NCBI GenBank assembly: GCA_021785335.1
Contig: JAJYFW010000006.1
Span: forward strand, 1 to 13,782
DNA: 13,782 nt
Direction of reading: 5' to 3'
Origin: Pseudomonadota bacterium
GTDB taxonomy: Bacteria > Pseudomonadota > Alphaproteobacteria > Acetobacterales > Acetobacteraceae
Positions 1-7,044 of this stretch are shown here, one piece after another. The position numbers and the translations under genes are program-made. The notes under the pieces are model-generated. The model had not been told where the DNA came from. It did not search any database and saw nothing but the letters and a program-made list of their open reading frames with translations. How positions within the stretch are numbered: position 1 is the stretch's first letter; each line of letters opens with the position of its first letter.

Positions 1-503
1 GGATCGCCAAGGCGTACACGACGCGCGTGGGATCCGGACCGTTTCCGACCGAGTTGCTGGACGCGACGGGGCAGATGATCGGCGACCGCGGGCGGGAGTT
101 CGGGACGGTGACGGGGCGGCGGCGGCGCTGCGGGTGGTTCGACGCGACGATGGTGCGCCAGGCGGTCACGGTGGGCGGCATCCAGGGAATCGTGCTGACC
201 AAGCTCGATGTGCTGGACGGGTTGTCTGAGCTGAAGATCGGTATCGGGTATCGTCTCGATGGCAAGACGATATCGCGGCTGCCGGCGTCCCCGGCGGCGC
301 AGGCGGCGGCGGAGCCGGTGTTCGAGACCATCGAGGGGTGGAGCGGGTCCTCGGCGGGGGCGCGAAGCTGGGCCGATCTGCCGGCGCAGGCGGTGAAGTA
401 TGTGCGGCGGATCGAGGAACTGGTGGGCGCGCCGGTGATCCTGCTCACGACCGGGCCGGAGCGGGAGGACACGATCGTGGTGCGGGACCCGTTCGAGGGC
501 TAG
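1..503 (+). CDS. purA: Adenylosuccinate synthetase, C-terminal part (5' truncated by window edge)
   Basis: PurA joins IMP and aspartate using GTP to make adenylosuccinate, the first committed step from IMP to AMP in the cytoplasm. The reading frame is open from base 3 and ends in TAG at 501-503, giving about 166 residues, roughly the last 40% of a normal ~430-residue PurA. Visible family signatures are [14 protein letters not shown] at the left edge, the [12 protein letters not shown] block, [10 protein letters not shown], and the C-terminal segment ending in [15 protein letters not shown]. The real start lies upstream of the window, and the ATG/GTG codons inside are not starts. The stop codon sits inside a CTAG shared with the stop of the convergent LysE-family gene. 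Identification is very secure. Confidence 0.96.
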   Translation, partial: IAKAYTTRVGSGPFPTELLDATGQMIGDRGREFGTVTGRRRRCGWFDATMVRQAVTVGGIQGIVLTKLDVLDGLSELKIGIGYRLDGKTISRLPASPAAQAAAEPVFETIEGWSGSSAGARSWADLPAQAVKYVRRIEELVGAPVILLTTGPEREDTIVVRDPFEG

Positions 504-1120
504 GAACGGGCGAGGCCAATCGCGAGCAGGCCGGCGCCGGCGAGCAGGGTGCCGCCGGCGCGGTTCATCAGCAGGCGGAGGCGGCGCTCGCGCAGGCGGG
601 CGCGGGCGTGCGCGGCGAGGAGCGCGTAGAGGCCGGCGTTGACCGCGGCGAGGCCGACGAAGATCGCGACGATGGCGATGGCCTGGGGCGCGAAGGCGCG
701 CGCAGGAACCAGGAACTGCGGCACGAAGGCGACGAAGAAGGTGATGCTCTTCGGGTTGAGCGCGGTGACGGCATAGGCGTGGGCGGCCATGCGCACGGGC
801 GGCGCGTCCGGCGAGGCGGCTTCGGGCGTTTCGGCGACGGGCGCGCGCCAGAGTTTTATGCCGAGCCAGACGAGGTAGGCGCCGCCGATCCAGCGCAGCA
901 CGGTGAAGACCGTGGCGGAAGCGGACAGCAATGCGCCGAGGCCGAGCAGTGACGCGGTGATGGAGGTGAGGTCGCCGAGGGCGACGCCCGCGACCATCGC
1001 GGCGGCTGCGCGGCGGCCGTGCGCGAGCGCGTAGGAGATCACCAGCAGCACCGTGGGGCCGGGGATCAGGAGCAGCACCTCCGAGGCGGTGGCGAAGGCG
1101 AGCGCGTGGGTCCAGGACAT
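500..1120 (-). CDS. LysE/RhtB-family amino-acid exporter-like membrane protein
   Basis: This 206-residue protein has the usual LysE/RhtB length and layout: a hydrophobic N-terminus with the family motif around PGPTVLLV (residues ~20-27), helices continuing through GVALGDL and [17 protein letters not shown], a short polar linker rich in Pro/Ala/Glu, then [15 protein letters not shown] and two further hydrophobic stretches. Known members export amino acids such as lysine, threonine or homoserine lactones through the inner membrane; the substrate here cannot be read from sequence. The start is placed at the ATG beginning MSWTHALAF because GGAG lies 5 bases upstream. A longer frame to 1174 adds 18 atypical residues. 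The gene converges on purA and the two stops overlap in 500-503. It looks monocistronic. Confidence 0.88.
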   Translation of the reverse strand: MSWTHALAFATASEVLLLIPGPTVLLVISYALAHGRRAAAAMVAGVALGDLTSITASLLGLGALLSASATVFTVLRWIGGAYLVWLGIKLWRAPVAETPEAASPDAPPVRMAAHAYAVTALNPKSITFFVAFVPQFLVPARAFAPQAIAIVAIFVGLAAVNAGLYALLAAHARARLRERRLRLLMNRAGGTLLAGAGLLAIGLARS

Positions 1121-1273
1121 CGGGGCTCCGGCGGGTGAGGCGGCGAGCAATCCATGGCGCGGGGTGCGGCGCAAGCCTCGCTGACGGCGCGCTAACCGCG
1201 GTTCGCCAGATTGGACGTATGTCCGGGATGGCGGGACATCAGGGCGCGATCGCGGCGCCGGAGGAGCGGCACG

Positions 1274-1321
1274 CCGCCCGCCCCCGGGCCGGCGACTGAG
1301 CGCGGCCCGGAAGGCGGGCGG
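1274..1321 (-). terminator. Strong GC-rich hairpin just downstream of rpoH
   Basis: A 9-bp outer stem (CCGCCCGCC with GGCGGGCGG), a small asymmetric bulge, and a 7-bp inner stem (CCGGGCC with GGCCCGG) close a 13-base loop. It begins 7 bases past the rpoH stop, where a terminator is expected. No T tract follows on the rpoH strand, so it is not a textbook intrinsic terminator. The rest of the 208-base gap (1121-1328) shows no gene, only the ribosome-binding site of the LysE-family gene. Confidence 0.5.
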
Positions 1322-1328
1322 AGGCGGT

Positions 1329-2273
1329 TCAGGCGGGGATGTGACCCGTGCCGTGTTCCGTCGCGTGGGCGGCCCGGTGCGCCGCCGTGTGGGCGGCGAC
1401 GGCGCGGCGCTGCTCCAGCACCTGGGCGTGCATCGCCTTCTGCAGCTTCTCGAAGGCGCGGACCTCGATCTGGCGCACCCGCTCGCGGGAGATGTCGTAT
1501 TGCTGCGACAGGTCCTCCAGCGTCGTCGGGTTCTCCTTGAGGCGGCGCTCGATGAGGATGTGGCGCTCGCGGTCGTTCAGCGTCTTGAGCGCGTTGGCGA
1601 GCAGGGCCTTGCGGCCCGTAAGCTCCTCGTGCTCGGCCATCGCCTCTTCCTGCGATTCGCTGTCGTCCACCAGCCAATCCTGCCACTCGCCCTCGCTGTC
1701 GGCGCGCAGGGGGGCGTTGAGGCTGTTGTCCGGGGCGGCGAGGCGGCGGTTCATGCTGACGACGTCCGCCTCCGGCACGCCGAGGGTCTTGGCGATGGAA
1801 GCGACCTGCTCGGGCTGGAGGTCACCCTCCTCGATCGCCTGCATCTGGCCCTTGAGGCGGCGGAGGTTGAAGAACAGCTTCTTCTGCGCCGCGGTGGTGC
1901 CCATCTTCACCAGCGACCAGGAGTGCAGGATGTATTCCTGGATGGCGGCGCGGATCCACCACATGGCGTAGGTGGCGAGGCGGAAGCCGCGGTCCGGGTC
2001 GAAGCGCTTGACCGCCTGCATCATGCCGACATTGCCCTCGGAGATCAGCTCGCCGAGAGGCAGGCCGTAGCCGCGGTAGCCCATCGCGATCTTGGCGACC
2101 AGGCGCAGATGCGAGGTCACGAGGCGGTTGGCCGCCTCCATGTCGTGCTCGTCGCGCCACTTGTGGGAGAGCGCCAGCTCCTCCTCCGGAGTCAGCATCG
2201 GGAACTTGCGGATCTCCTGGAGATACCGCTGCAGATTGCCCTCGGGGGCGATGGAAATGACGCCAGAGGCCAT
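1329..2273 (-). CDS. rpoH: RNA polymerase heat-shock sigma factor RpoH (sigma-32)
   Basis: This 314-residue sigma-70-family factor directs RNA polymerase to heat-shock promoters. Region 2 is clear at about residues 51-115 (SHLRLVAKIAMGYRGYGLP, GELISEGNVGMMQAV, FRLATYAMWWIRAAIQEY). The RpoH box QKKLFFNLR at 130-138 separates it from housekeeping RpoD. The region 4 helix-turn-helix lies at 251-281 (TLEDLSQQYDISRERVRQI). The start is the ATG of MASGVIS, with AAAGGAG 8 bases upstream; the frame stays open far upstream into rluD but that is shadow. The last ~25 residues form an unusual His/Ala-rich tail with six histidines. The neighbours (RluA-type synthase upstream, strong hairpin downstream) fit a conserved alphaproteobacterial order. 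The leader of ~190 bases could allow post-transcriptional control, but no such element was identified. Confidence 0.97.
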   Translation of the reverse strand: MASGVISIAPEGNLQRYLQEIRKFPMLTPEEELALSHKWRDEHDMEAANRLVTSHLRLVAKIAMGYRGYGLPLGELISEGNVGMMQAVKRFDPDRGFRLATYAMWWIRAAIQEYILHSWSLVKMGTTAAQKKLFFNLRRLKGQMQAIEEGDLQPEQVASIAKTLGVPEADVVSMNRRLAAPDNSLNAPLRADSEGEWQDWLVDDSESQEEAMAEHEELTGRKALLANALKTLNDRERHILIERRLKENPTTLEDLSQQYDISRERVRQIEVRAFEKLQKAMHAQVLEQRRAVAAHTAAHRAAHATEHGTGHIPA

Positions 2274-2472
2274 GGTCCGGGCTCCTTTCGTCCGGTTCCC
2301 CGCTTTCCGCTCCTCGCCGCCCGGTATGGGCCGACGATGGATGCGGCGGGAAACCGCTTGGGGTGGCACCCCACGGTGCATCAGGGTCCGTTCGTCCCGG
2401 ACGCCGCCCCACCCTGGCAACGACCTCCGGACGGAAGGCGGGGCGTGCACCGGTCGCCCCCGCGCGGCGAAG

Positions 2473-2500
2473 ATTACGATGCCGGGGACGCCGGCGTCAA
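2473..2500 (-). promoter_or_regulatory. Candidate sigma-70 promoter for rpoH
   Basis: On the minus strand TTGACG (2500-2495) is followed after 16 bases by CGTAAT (2478-2473), four of six bases matching the -10 consensus. It lies between the rluD stop and rpoH, about 200 bases before the rpoH ATG, so the predicted leader is long. The -35 overlaps a perfect 12-base palindrome GACGCCGGCGTC (2487-2498), which could be an operator or chance in GC-rich DNA. Inferred from sequence match only. Confidence 0.35.
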
Positions 2501-2524
2501 TAATCAGGACTAATGACGTCGGGA

Positions 2525-3508
2525 TTAACTCGGGGAGAGGGCGAGGGCGTCGAGCAGGGCCTGGAGATCGGCCGGCGGAGGCGCGGAAAAGGCCAGGTTT
2601 TCGCCTGTCCTGGGGTGCGCGAAGCCGAGGCTCGCGGCATGCAGCGCCTGGCGGGGGAAGTCGAGGAGAAGGTTGCGCAGGACGCGATCCAGCCCGCGCG
2701 CCGAGGCGGGGATGCGGCGCAGGTAGACCGGGTCGCCGACCAGCGGGTGGCCGCGATGGGCGAGGTGGACGCGGATCTGGTGCGTGCGGCCGGTAGCCAG
2801 CCGGCATTCCAGCAGGCTGGCGGCGAGGCCGTGGGCGGCGAGGGTGCGGTAGTGGGTGATGGCCGGCTTGCCGCGGGCGACCACGGCCATGCGCTTGCGC
2901 TCGCGCGGGTCGCGGCCGACCGGGGCCTCGATGGTGCCGGATGCTGGCGCGGGGGCTCCCCAGGCGATGGCGAGGTAGGTTCGGGTGAGGTCGCGGGCGG
3001 CGAAGGCGGCGGCGAGCCTGTTCATCGCCAGTTCCGTCTTGGCGACGACCATGACGCCGGATGTGTCCTTGTCCAGCCGGTGGACGATGCCGGGCCGGCG
3101 CTCGTCGCCGATGCCGGCGAAATCGTCGCCGCAATGGGCGAGGAGGGCGTTGACCAGCGTGCCGGCCTCGTTGCCGGGGGCGGGGTGGACCACGAGGCCC
3201 GCTTGCTTGTCGAGCACGATGAGGTCGCGGTCCTCGAACAGGATCGCGAGGTCCATCGCCTGCGGCGGCGGGCGCGAGGGGGCGGGCGGCGGCAGGGCGA
3301 GGCGGTAGCCGGCGCCGGCGCGCACGGCGGTGGAGGGGCGGGTGAGGGGCTTGCCGTCCTCCGTCGCGTGGCCGGATTCGATCAGGGCCTGGACGCGGGT
3401 GCGGGTGAGGCCCGCGTGTTCCGCGAGGAAACGGTCGACGCGCGTGCCGGCCTCCTCCGCGGTCGCGACGAGGGGGCCGATTGCGCGGGGCGGCGAATTA
3501 CCCGACAT
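2525..3508 (-). CDS. rluD: RluA/RluD-family 23S rRNA pseudouridine synthase
   Basis: This 327-residue cytoplasmic enzyme isomerises specific uridines in RNA to pseudouridine; RluD itself acts on 23S rRNA helix 69. Residues ~20-75 form an S4-type RNA-binding domain (GTRVDRFLAEH, TRTRVQALIESG). The catalytic domain carries HRLDKDTSG at 143-151, the RluA-family motif with nucleophile Asp146, preceded by VLDKQAGLVVHPAPG and followed by GRTHQIRVHLAHRGHPLVGD. The start is the ATG of MSGNSPP; a longer open frame to 3727 gives low-complexity Thr/Ala-rich sequence and is rejected. It is followed on the same strand by rpoH 251 bases downstream. Its start codon overlaps, on the opposite strand, an in-frame ATG of the divergent membrane-protein gene. 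RluD rather than RluC is inferred from the S4 domain and length, so the symbol is less sure than the family. Confidence 0.9.
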   Translation of the reverse strand: MSGNSPPRAIGPLVATAEEAGTRVDRFLAEHAGLTRTRVQALIESGHATEDGKPLTRPSTAVRAGAGYRLALPPPAPSRPPPQAMDLAILFEDRDLIVLDKQAGLVVHPAPGNEAGTLVNALLAHCGDDFAGIGDERRPGIVHRLDKDTSGVMVVAKTELAMNRLAAAFAARDLTRTYLAIAWGAPAPASGTIEAPVGRDPRERKRMAVVARGKPAITHYRTLAAHGLAASLLECRLATGRTHQIRVHLAHRGHPLVGDPVYLRRIPASARGLDRVLRNLLLDFPRQALHAASLGFAHPRTGENLAFSAPPPADLQALLDALALSPS

Positions 3509-3563
3509 GCGCGCTTCATTACGGCGAGACGGCGTGGGAGGCGAGGATGAGCGGGAGGCGAGC

Positions 3564-3899
3564 ATGAGTCCGGGGGCATTGCGGGCGTTGAAGGTGGCGG
3601 TGGTGGCGATGGGCGTGGTCATTGTCGTCGGCACCGGCGCGCTGGTGGTGGCGATCGTGCAGCGCGTGACGCATTCGCATCTCGGCGGGGTGCCCGCGGC
3701 ACAGGTGCCGGCGGTGACGGTTCCCACCGGAAGGGTTCCGCCGAGCGTGGTGCTCGACGAGCCGGCGGGGACGCATATCGTGGGCGTGACCGCCGATGGG
3801 AAGGGGCTCGCGGTGACGCTCGTGGGCGGCGGGCCGGACCGGGTGGTGCTGCTCGACGGCGCGTTGCGCGTTGTCGGGCGGATCGCGCTGGCGCGGTGA
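3564..3899 (+). CDS. Small single-pass membrane protein, DUF6476-like
   Basis: This 111-residue protein has one N-terminal membrane helix (about residues 8-33, ALKVAVVAMGVVIVVGTGAL onward) and a periplasmic-looking tail with a VGVTADGKGLAVTL-VVLLDG segment resembling a single beta-propeller blade. From memory, alphaproteobacterial genomes carry a family of this size and N-terminus (DUF6476) beside the RluA-type synthase and rpoH, which fits this locus; that is recall, not a search. The start is the ATG at 3564 with GGAGG 5 bases before it. An in-frame ATG at 3507 would add 19 residues and overlap the rluD start. Function unknown. Confidence 0.75.
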   Translation: MSPGALRALKVAVVAMGVVIVVGTGALVVAIVQRVTHSHLGGVPAAQVPAVTVPTGRVPPSVVLDEPAGTHIVGVTADGKGLAVTLVGGGPDRVVLLDGALRVVGRIALAR

Positions 3900-3901
3900 G
3901 G

Positions 3902-3928
3902 CGCGTCGTCCGGCGGACGGACGACGCG
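3902..3928. terminator. Perfect 11-bp hairpin between convergent genes
   Basis: CGCGTCGTCCG pairs exactly with CGGACGACGCG around a 5-base loop, 3 bases after the TGA of the DUF6476-like gene and 28 bases before the stop of the convergent small membrane gene. Position and symmetry suggest a bidirectional terminator. There is no T tract on either side, so termination strength is uncertain. Confidence 0.55.
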
Positions 3929-3955
3929 GCGCCCTGCTGACCAGGCGTTGGCGGT

Positions 3956-4147
3956 TCAGCCGTGGGTGAGGATGGCGAAGAGCGGACGGCCGATGCCGAC
4001 GGTGCCGGCGATGACCCAGAAGGCGATGCCGGAATAAAGGACGCCGTATTCGGGTGAGCGGACGACTTGGCGGATGACGCGCGCGGGCGCGGTTTCGCCG
4101 AGGATGCGGGACAGTTTCGAGCGATGCGGCGACACTGTGGGCTGCAT
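3956..4147 (-). CDS. Small single-pass membrane protein, unknown function (63 aa)
   Basis: The chosen start is the ATG of MQPTVSPHRSKL because AAGGAG sits 7 bases upstream; an open frame to 4237 lacks such a site. The product has a basic, proline-containing N-terminus (HRSKLSRILG, ARVIRQVVRSPEYG) and one hydrophobic helix at about residues 37-59 (VLYSGIAFWVIAGTVGIGRP), so it is probably an inner-membrane protein with its N-terminus in the cytoplasm. I do not recognise the family. The strong ribosome-binding site, hydrophobic segment and terminal hairpin support a real gene. It is transcribed alone. Confidence 0.6.
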   Translation of the reverse strand: MQPTVSPHRSKLSRILGETAPARVIRQVVRSPEYGVLYSGIAFWVIAGTVGIGRPLFAILTHG

Positions 4148-4236
4148 GGGGTCTCCTTCCTGGATCGGGTACCCGACGGGCCAGTCTAGCGGCCGCGGCG
4201 AGTCGTTTTTCTGCCCGGAGACACCCCAGCCGGACA

Positions 4237-4270
4237 ACGTTCACATAACGTGACGGATACGGGGAATCAA
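4237..4270 (-). promoter_or_regulatory. Candidate promoter with overlapping inverted repeat for the 63-aa gene
   Basis: On the minus strand TTGATT (4270-4265) and TATGTG (4247-4242) are spaced 17 bases, about 90 bases upstream of the ATG. The -10 overlaps the exact inverted repeat ACGTT-CACAT-AACGT (4237-4251), a geometry typical of a repressor operator. Both are pattern matches only. The rest of the 261-base gap 4148-4408 holds nothing else I can name. Confidence 0.3.
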
Positions 4271-4408
4271 CATAATTTGGCGGTTGGCGGCGGCGAATCG
4301 CGGCCCCATCCTGGGAAGGCGCCGGCGCGGGCGCGATGGCGCGTCTGCGTGGAGGGGGGATTGATCCCTCGGGAGCCTTGCCGTAGGAGCGCCTCTCCGA
4401 CATGCCTC

Positions 4409-4484
4409 GTCCCGTTCGTCTAGAGGCCCAGGACACCGCCCTCTCACGGCGGTAACAGGGGTTCGAATCCCCTACGGGACGCCA
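4409..4484 (+). tRNA. tRNA-Glu (anticodon CTC)
   Basis: A full cloverleaf is visible: a perfect 7-bp acceptor stem GTCCCGT/ACGGGAC, a D arm containing the TCTAGAGGCCCAGGA segment, a 5-bp anticodon stem CCGCC/GGCGG around the 7-base loop CTCTCAC (anticodon CTC at 4443-4445, reading GAG), a T arm AGGGG-TTCGAAT-CCCCT, discriminator G and encoded CCA. Length is 76 bases. A weak promoter guess is TTGATC at 4361 with TAGGAG 17 bases on. A short T run follows at 4487-4491. The 3' end faces the accessory cluster, so it is a possible integration site, but no second copy of the 3' end was seen in the window. Confidence 0.97.
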
Positions 4485-4556
4485 TGGTTTTTCAATGGGT
4501 TATGGGAAATCTAGGTCGGGCGGCGATGGCGATGCGGCTGCCGGTCGCGCGAGTTG

Positions 4557-5873
4557 TTATACGGTGCCGTACCGGACCTCCCTGGTGCTCGCGAGCGGAC
4601 GGCGCACCGAGGCCGGATCGATCCCGCTCCTGAGCGCTGAAAGCACGCCGACCGCCTCCCAGTAATTGTCGACCGCATGGAACTGCCCGGGGTGCCAGGG
4701 CAGTGCCGCCAGGTCGTTGCGCATGATGTTGTTGTTTTCGCGGACCGCGATGACCGGGATTCCCTGTTCCAGCGCGGCCAGCGTTGGCAGGCCGACGCAG
4801 CCGTCGGGAATCACCAGGCACGAGATGTCGGAGGCGGTAAGCAGCCCGGGGCGCGGAGTGCCGCCCTCAACCACCCGCGGCGCGCGCTGCAAGCCTCTCA
4901 GCACGCACATGAAGTAGGTGGCGGATATGACCTCCGCGGCCATCCTCGGGTCCACCTGGCCGAGCTCGAGGTTGGCGATCTCCGCGGAAGGGGGCATGGG
5001 CGAGTGCGCGGCGGGGATGCCATAGGTCGAGGAGAGGAAATGGGTCAGCATCGCCTCGACGCCGCCCCACGGATTGATCATTTCTCCGCGCGCCGTGTAG
5101 TAGTCGACATGATAGCTGGCGGGGGTATCGACCTGGGTCGATAGGGCAACGGCGTCGTATTGGCCCTGATATCGTTGCAGGACATCAACAAGACCATCGA
5201 GACGGTCTACAAGACCCACGGCGCGTCCCGATGGCGCATACTCGCTCTTCAGACTGGCCGGCGGGTTGAGCCGGATGACGGCCGGGCAGTTCAACCCGTA
5301 GGATGCTCGCGCCGCGCTCACCGCGTTGATCGCCGCGTCGCTGAACATTGCGTGCGGGTGCTCGTCGATGATCGTCAGGACGCGGTTCGAGCGCACCGGC
5401 TGAAGTGCGATCGTGCCCAGCATCAGGCGGCTGATCACACTGCCCTCGACGTAAAGTCCGTTTTCGGGCAGGTCATTGATGTCCGCTCCGTTGACCACGT
5501 TCGGGTGCGTGATCAGCGTATCGCAGGCGGAAGCCATCAGGCGGGCAACCGGGCTCGCGTCGCCCGCATGCCCGCCGATCGTGCAGCCGATACCCGTGGG
5601 GACCAGGAGGACGGTGTTGAACGAGGATGTGTTCTCGCAGGTTCGCCGCTCGAACGCGAAGATCGATGGCATCCTGAGACGCGCGGCTTCGGACAGGCCT
5701 GAAACCACGCCGAGTTCGCACTCATAGGATTCCGCCGTGCGAGTGACCGCCAGCCGTATCGGCACCAACTCGCTCCCCACATGCCGCGTGATCGCCTGGC
5801 GAAGATGGGCTAGGAGCCCCGCGTGATTGGCAACGAGCGGGACATTGAGCTGTTCCTCACGGATTTTCAGCAT
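4557..5873 (-). CDS. DUF3326-family protein, uncharacterised
   Basis: This 438-residue protein matches what I remember of the DUF3326 family, known mainly from cyanobacteria and other bacteria with no assigned function. Signature stretches are VLLVPTGIGCTIGGHAGDAS (88-107), DTLITHPNVVNGADIN (118-133), NPWGGVEAML (267-276), and a C-terminal VIPDGCVGLPTLAALEQG followed by AVRENNN (about 354-382), which looks like a nucleotide/sugar-binding Rossmann-type segment. No signal peptide or membrane helix is seen, so it is probably cytoplasmic. The start is the ATG of MLKIREEQLN, with GGAG 6 bases upstream; a GTG 30 bases earlier has no clear ribosome-binding site. It overlaps the end of the decarboxylase gene by 17 bases, indicating an operon and probable translational coupling. 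It is last in the leftward unit, 72 bases from the tRNA. Function unknown; context suggests an enzyme or handling factor for the same small molecule. Confidence 0.85.
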   Translation of the reverse strand: MLKIREEQLNVPLVANHAGLLAHLRQAITRHVGSELVPIRLAVTRTAESYECELGVVSGLSEAARLRMPSIFAFERRTCENTSSFNTVLLVPTGIGCTIGGHAGDASPVARLMASACDTLITHPNVVNGADINDLPENGLYVEGSVISRLMLGTIALQPVRSNRVLTIIDEHPHAMFSDAAINAVSAARASYGLNCPAVIRLNPPASLKSEYAPSGRAVGLVDRLDGLVDVLQRYQGQYDAVALSTQVDTPASYHVDYYTARGEMINPWGGVEAMLTHFLSSTYGIPAAHSPMPPSAEIANLELGQVDPRMAAEVISATYFMCVLRGLQRAPRVVEGGTPRPGLLTASDISCLVIPDGCVGLPTLAALEQGIPVIAVRENNNIMRNDLAALPWHPGQFHAVDNYWEAVGVLSALRSGIDPASVRRPLASTREVRYGTV

Positions 5874-7044
5874 CGCTTGCTCCACAAAGCACGGCAAAGT
5901 CACCGTATGTGAATCGTTTTACGAGGCGGATCTCGCCTGTCCCGTCGATTTCGTAGATGTCGGGGAGGTTGATGCCGTTGAACATGTTCGCCTTCACCAT
6001 CGAATAGGCGCCCATGTCGGGAAAAATAAGGCGATCACCCGTGCGAAGCGGCTCGGCGAATGCGTACTCGCCGAGAATGTCGCCCGCGAGGCAGGCAGGT
6101 CCGGCGAGCAGGTAGACATATTCGCCTTCCTGCGTGTCGCCCAGGACGTAGGGCTCGAACTGGTATTCGAAGACTTCCGGCATGTGGGTGATGCCCGTAT
6201 CCAGCACCGCAATCTGCCTGCCTCCGCTGTCGAAGAGGTCGAGGACAGAGGCGACGAAGCTGCCGGCGCGCCGTGCGATCCCGGCGCCGGGTTCGATGAA
6301 CACCTTGCGCGGTCCGCGCGCCCGGATCGCCGCCACGGCCTCGGCCAGCGCCTCCGGATGCGCGGGGTCGGCAAACAGGTAGCCGCCGCCGAGATTGACC
6401 CATTCGATCCGCGGCCAGAGCGCGCTGAAGCTTCCGAGCAGCGCCTCGACGGTGGTTCGCAGCGGGGCGAGATCCTCGCTGTCGCAGTTGGTGTGGAAAT
6501 GAAGGCCGGTGATTCCGTTGAGGGCATCGGCCGAGGTTCCGAGCAGACTCTCGAGTTGCGGAACCGGGACGCCGAGCTTGGAATGTCGCCGGCAGGGATC
6601 GTAGCGAGGGTCGGCGACGAAGGAGAGGGCGGGATTGATCCTCAGGCCGCACTTCGCCCTGGCGGCGGCGAGGCCGGCGCCGCGTTGCCATTGCGAAAGC
6701 GAGTTGAAGCTGATGTAGTCGGCGATGTCGAAGAGCGTACCGAGCTCGCGAGGCAGGAGTCCCGGCGTCGTGACATGCACGGTTTGCGTTGCCGCCAGCA
6801 CATGCCGGGCGAGACGCGCCTCGAACAGCGAACTGGCGGCGAACCCATCGACAGCCTCGGCGATGATGCGCAGGCCGTTGAGAATCGAGAACGACTTCAG
6901 GGCGAAGAGCGGCGTCGCGCCGGCGGTCTCGGCTGCCTGCTGCACGGTGAGCGCATCCGCCCGGAGCGTGGCGGTGTCGATCACGAAGGCGGGTGTCCGC
7001 AGCGTGGGCTCGTGAAGCAGGCGGGTGGCGATCTCGGGTCTCAT
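5857..7044 (-). CDS. Fold-III PLP decarboxylase, carboxynorspermidine decarboxylase (NspC)-like
   Basis: This 395-residue protein matches the NspC branch of alanine-racemase-fold PLP decarboxylases, which release CO2 from carboxynorspermidine or carboxyspermidine. Lys50 in FALKSF is the expected PLP Schiff-base lysine. Other landmarks in order are FNSLSQW (113-119), CGLRINP (132-138), YDPCRRHSKLG (148-158), GLHFHTNCDSED (180-191), WVNLGGGY (215-222), EPGAG (251-255), DTGITHMPEV (282-291), AGPACLAGDILG (314-325) and the C-terminal MGAYSMVKANMFNGINLPD with its conserved Tyr. Length is normal. The start is the ATG at 7044 with GGAGAGG upstream; it overlaps the MFS stop as ATGA, so the two are coupled. 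No carboxynorspermidine dehydrogenase is present, so the substrate may differ from the classical polyamine precursor. The family is secure, the substrate inferred. Confidence 0.88.
   Translation of the reverse strand: MRPEIATRLLHEPTLRTPAFVIDTATLRADALTVQQAAETAGATPLFALKSFSILNGLRIIAEAVDGFAASSLFEARLARHVLAATQTVHVTTPGLLPRELGTLFDIADYISFNSLSQWQRGAGLAAARAKCGLRINPALSFVADPRYDPCRRHSKLGVPVPQLESLLGTSADALNGITGLHFHTNCDSEDLAPLRTTVEALLGSFSALWPRIEWVNLGGGYLFADPAHPEALAEAVAAIRARGPRKVFIEPGAGIARRAGSFVASVLDLFDSGGRQIAVLDTGITHMPEVFEYQFEPYVLGDTQEGEYVYLLAGPACLAGDILGEYAFAEPLRTGDRLIFPDMGAYSMVKANMFNGINLPDIYEIDGTGEIRLVKRFTYGDFAVLCGASDAENP

Noticed and set aside
2274..3134. Long N-terminal extension of rpoH on the same strand
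   Set aside because: The extra ~287 residues are Arg/Pro-rich and run over rluD in another frame. The MASGVIS start has a good AAAGGAG site and fits normal RpoH length.
2513..3550. 345-codon plus-strand frame opposite rluD
   Set aside because: Gly/Ala/Glu-rich shadow; the RluA-family HRLDKDTSG motif is on the other strand.
4242..4256. Alphaproteobacterial LexA box (GTTC-N7-GTTC)
   Set aside because: Only the first half-site matches on the strand read; the second is GTGA. The inverted repeat explains the sequence better.
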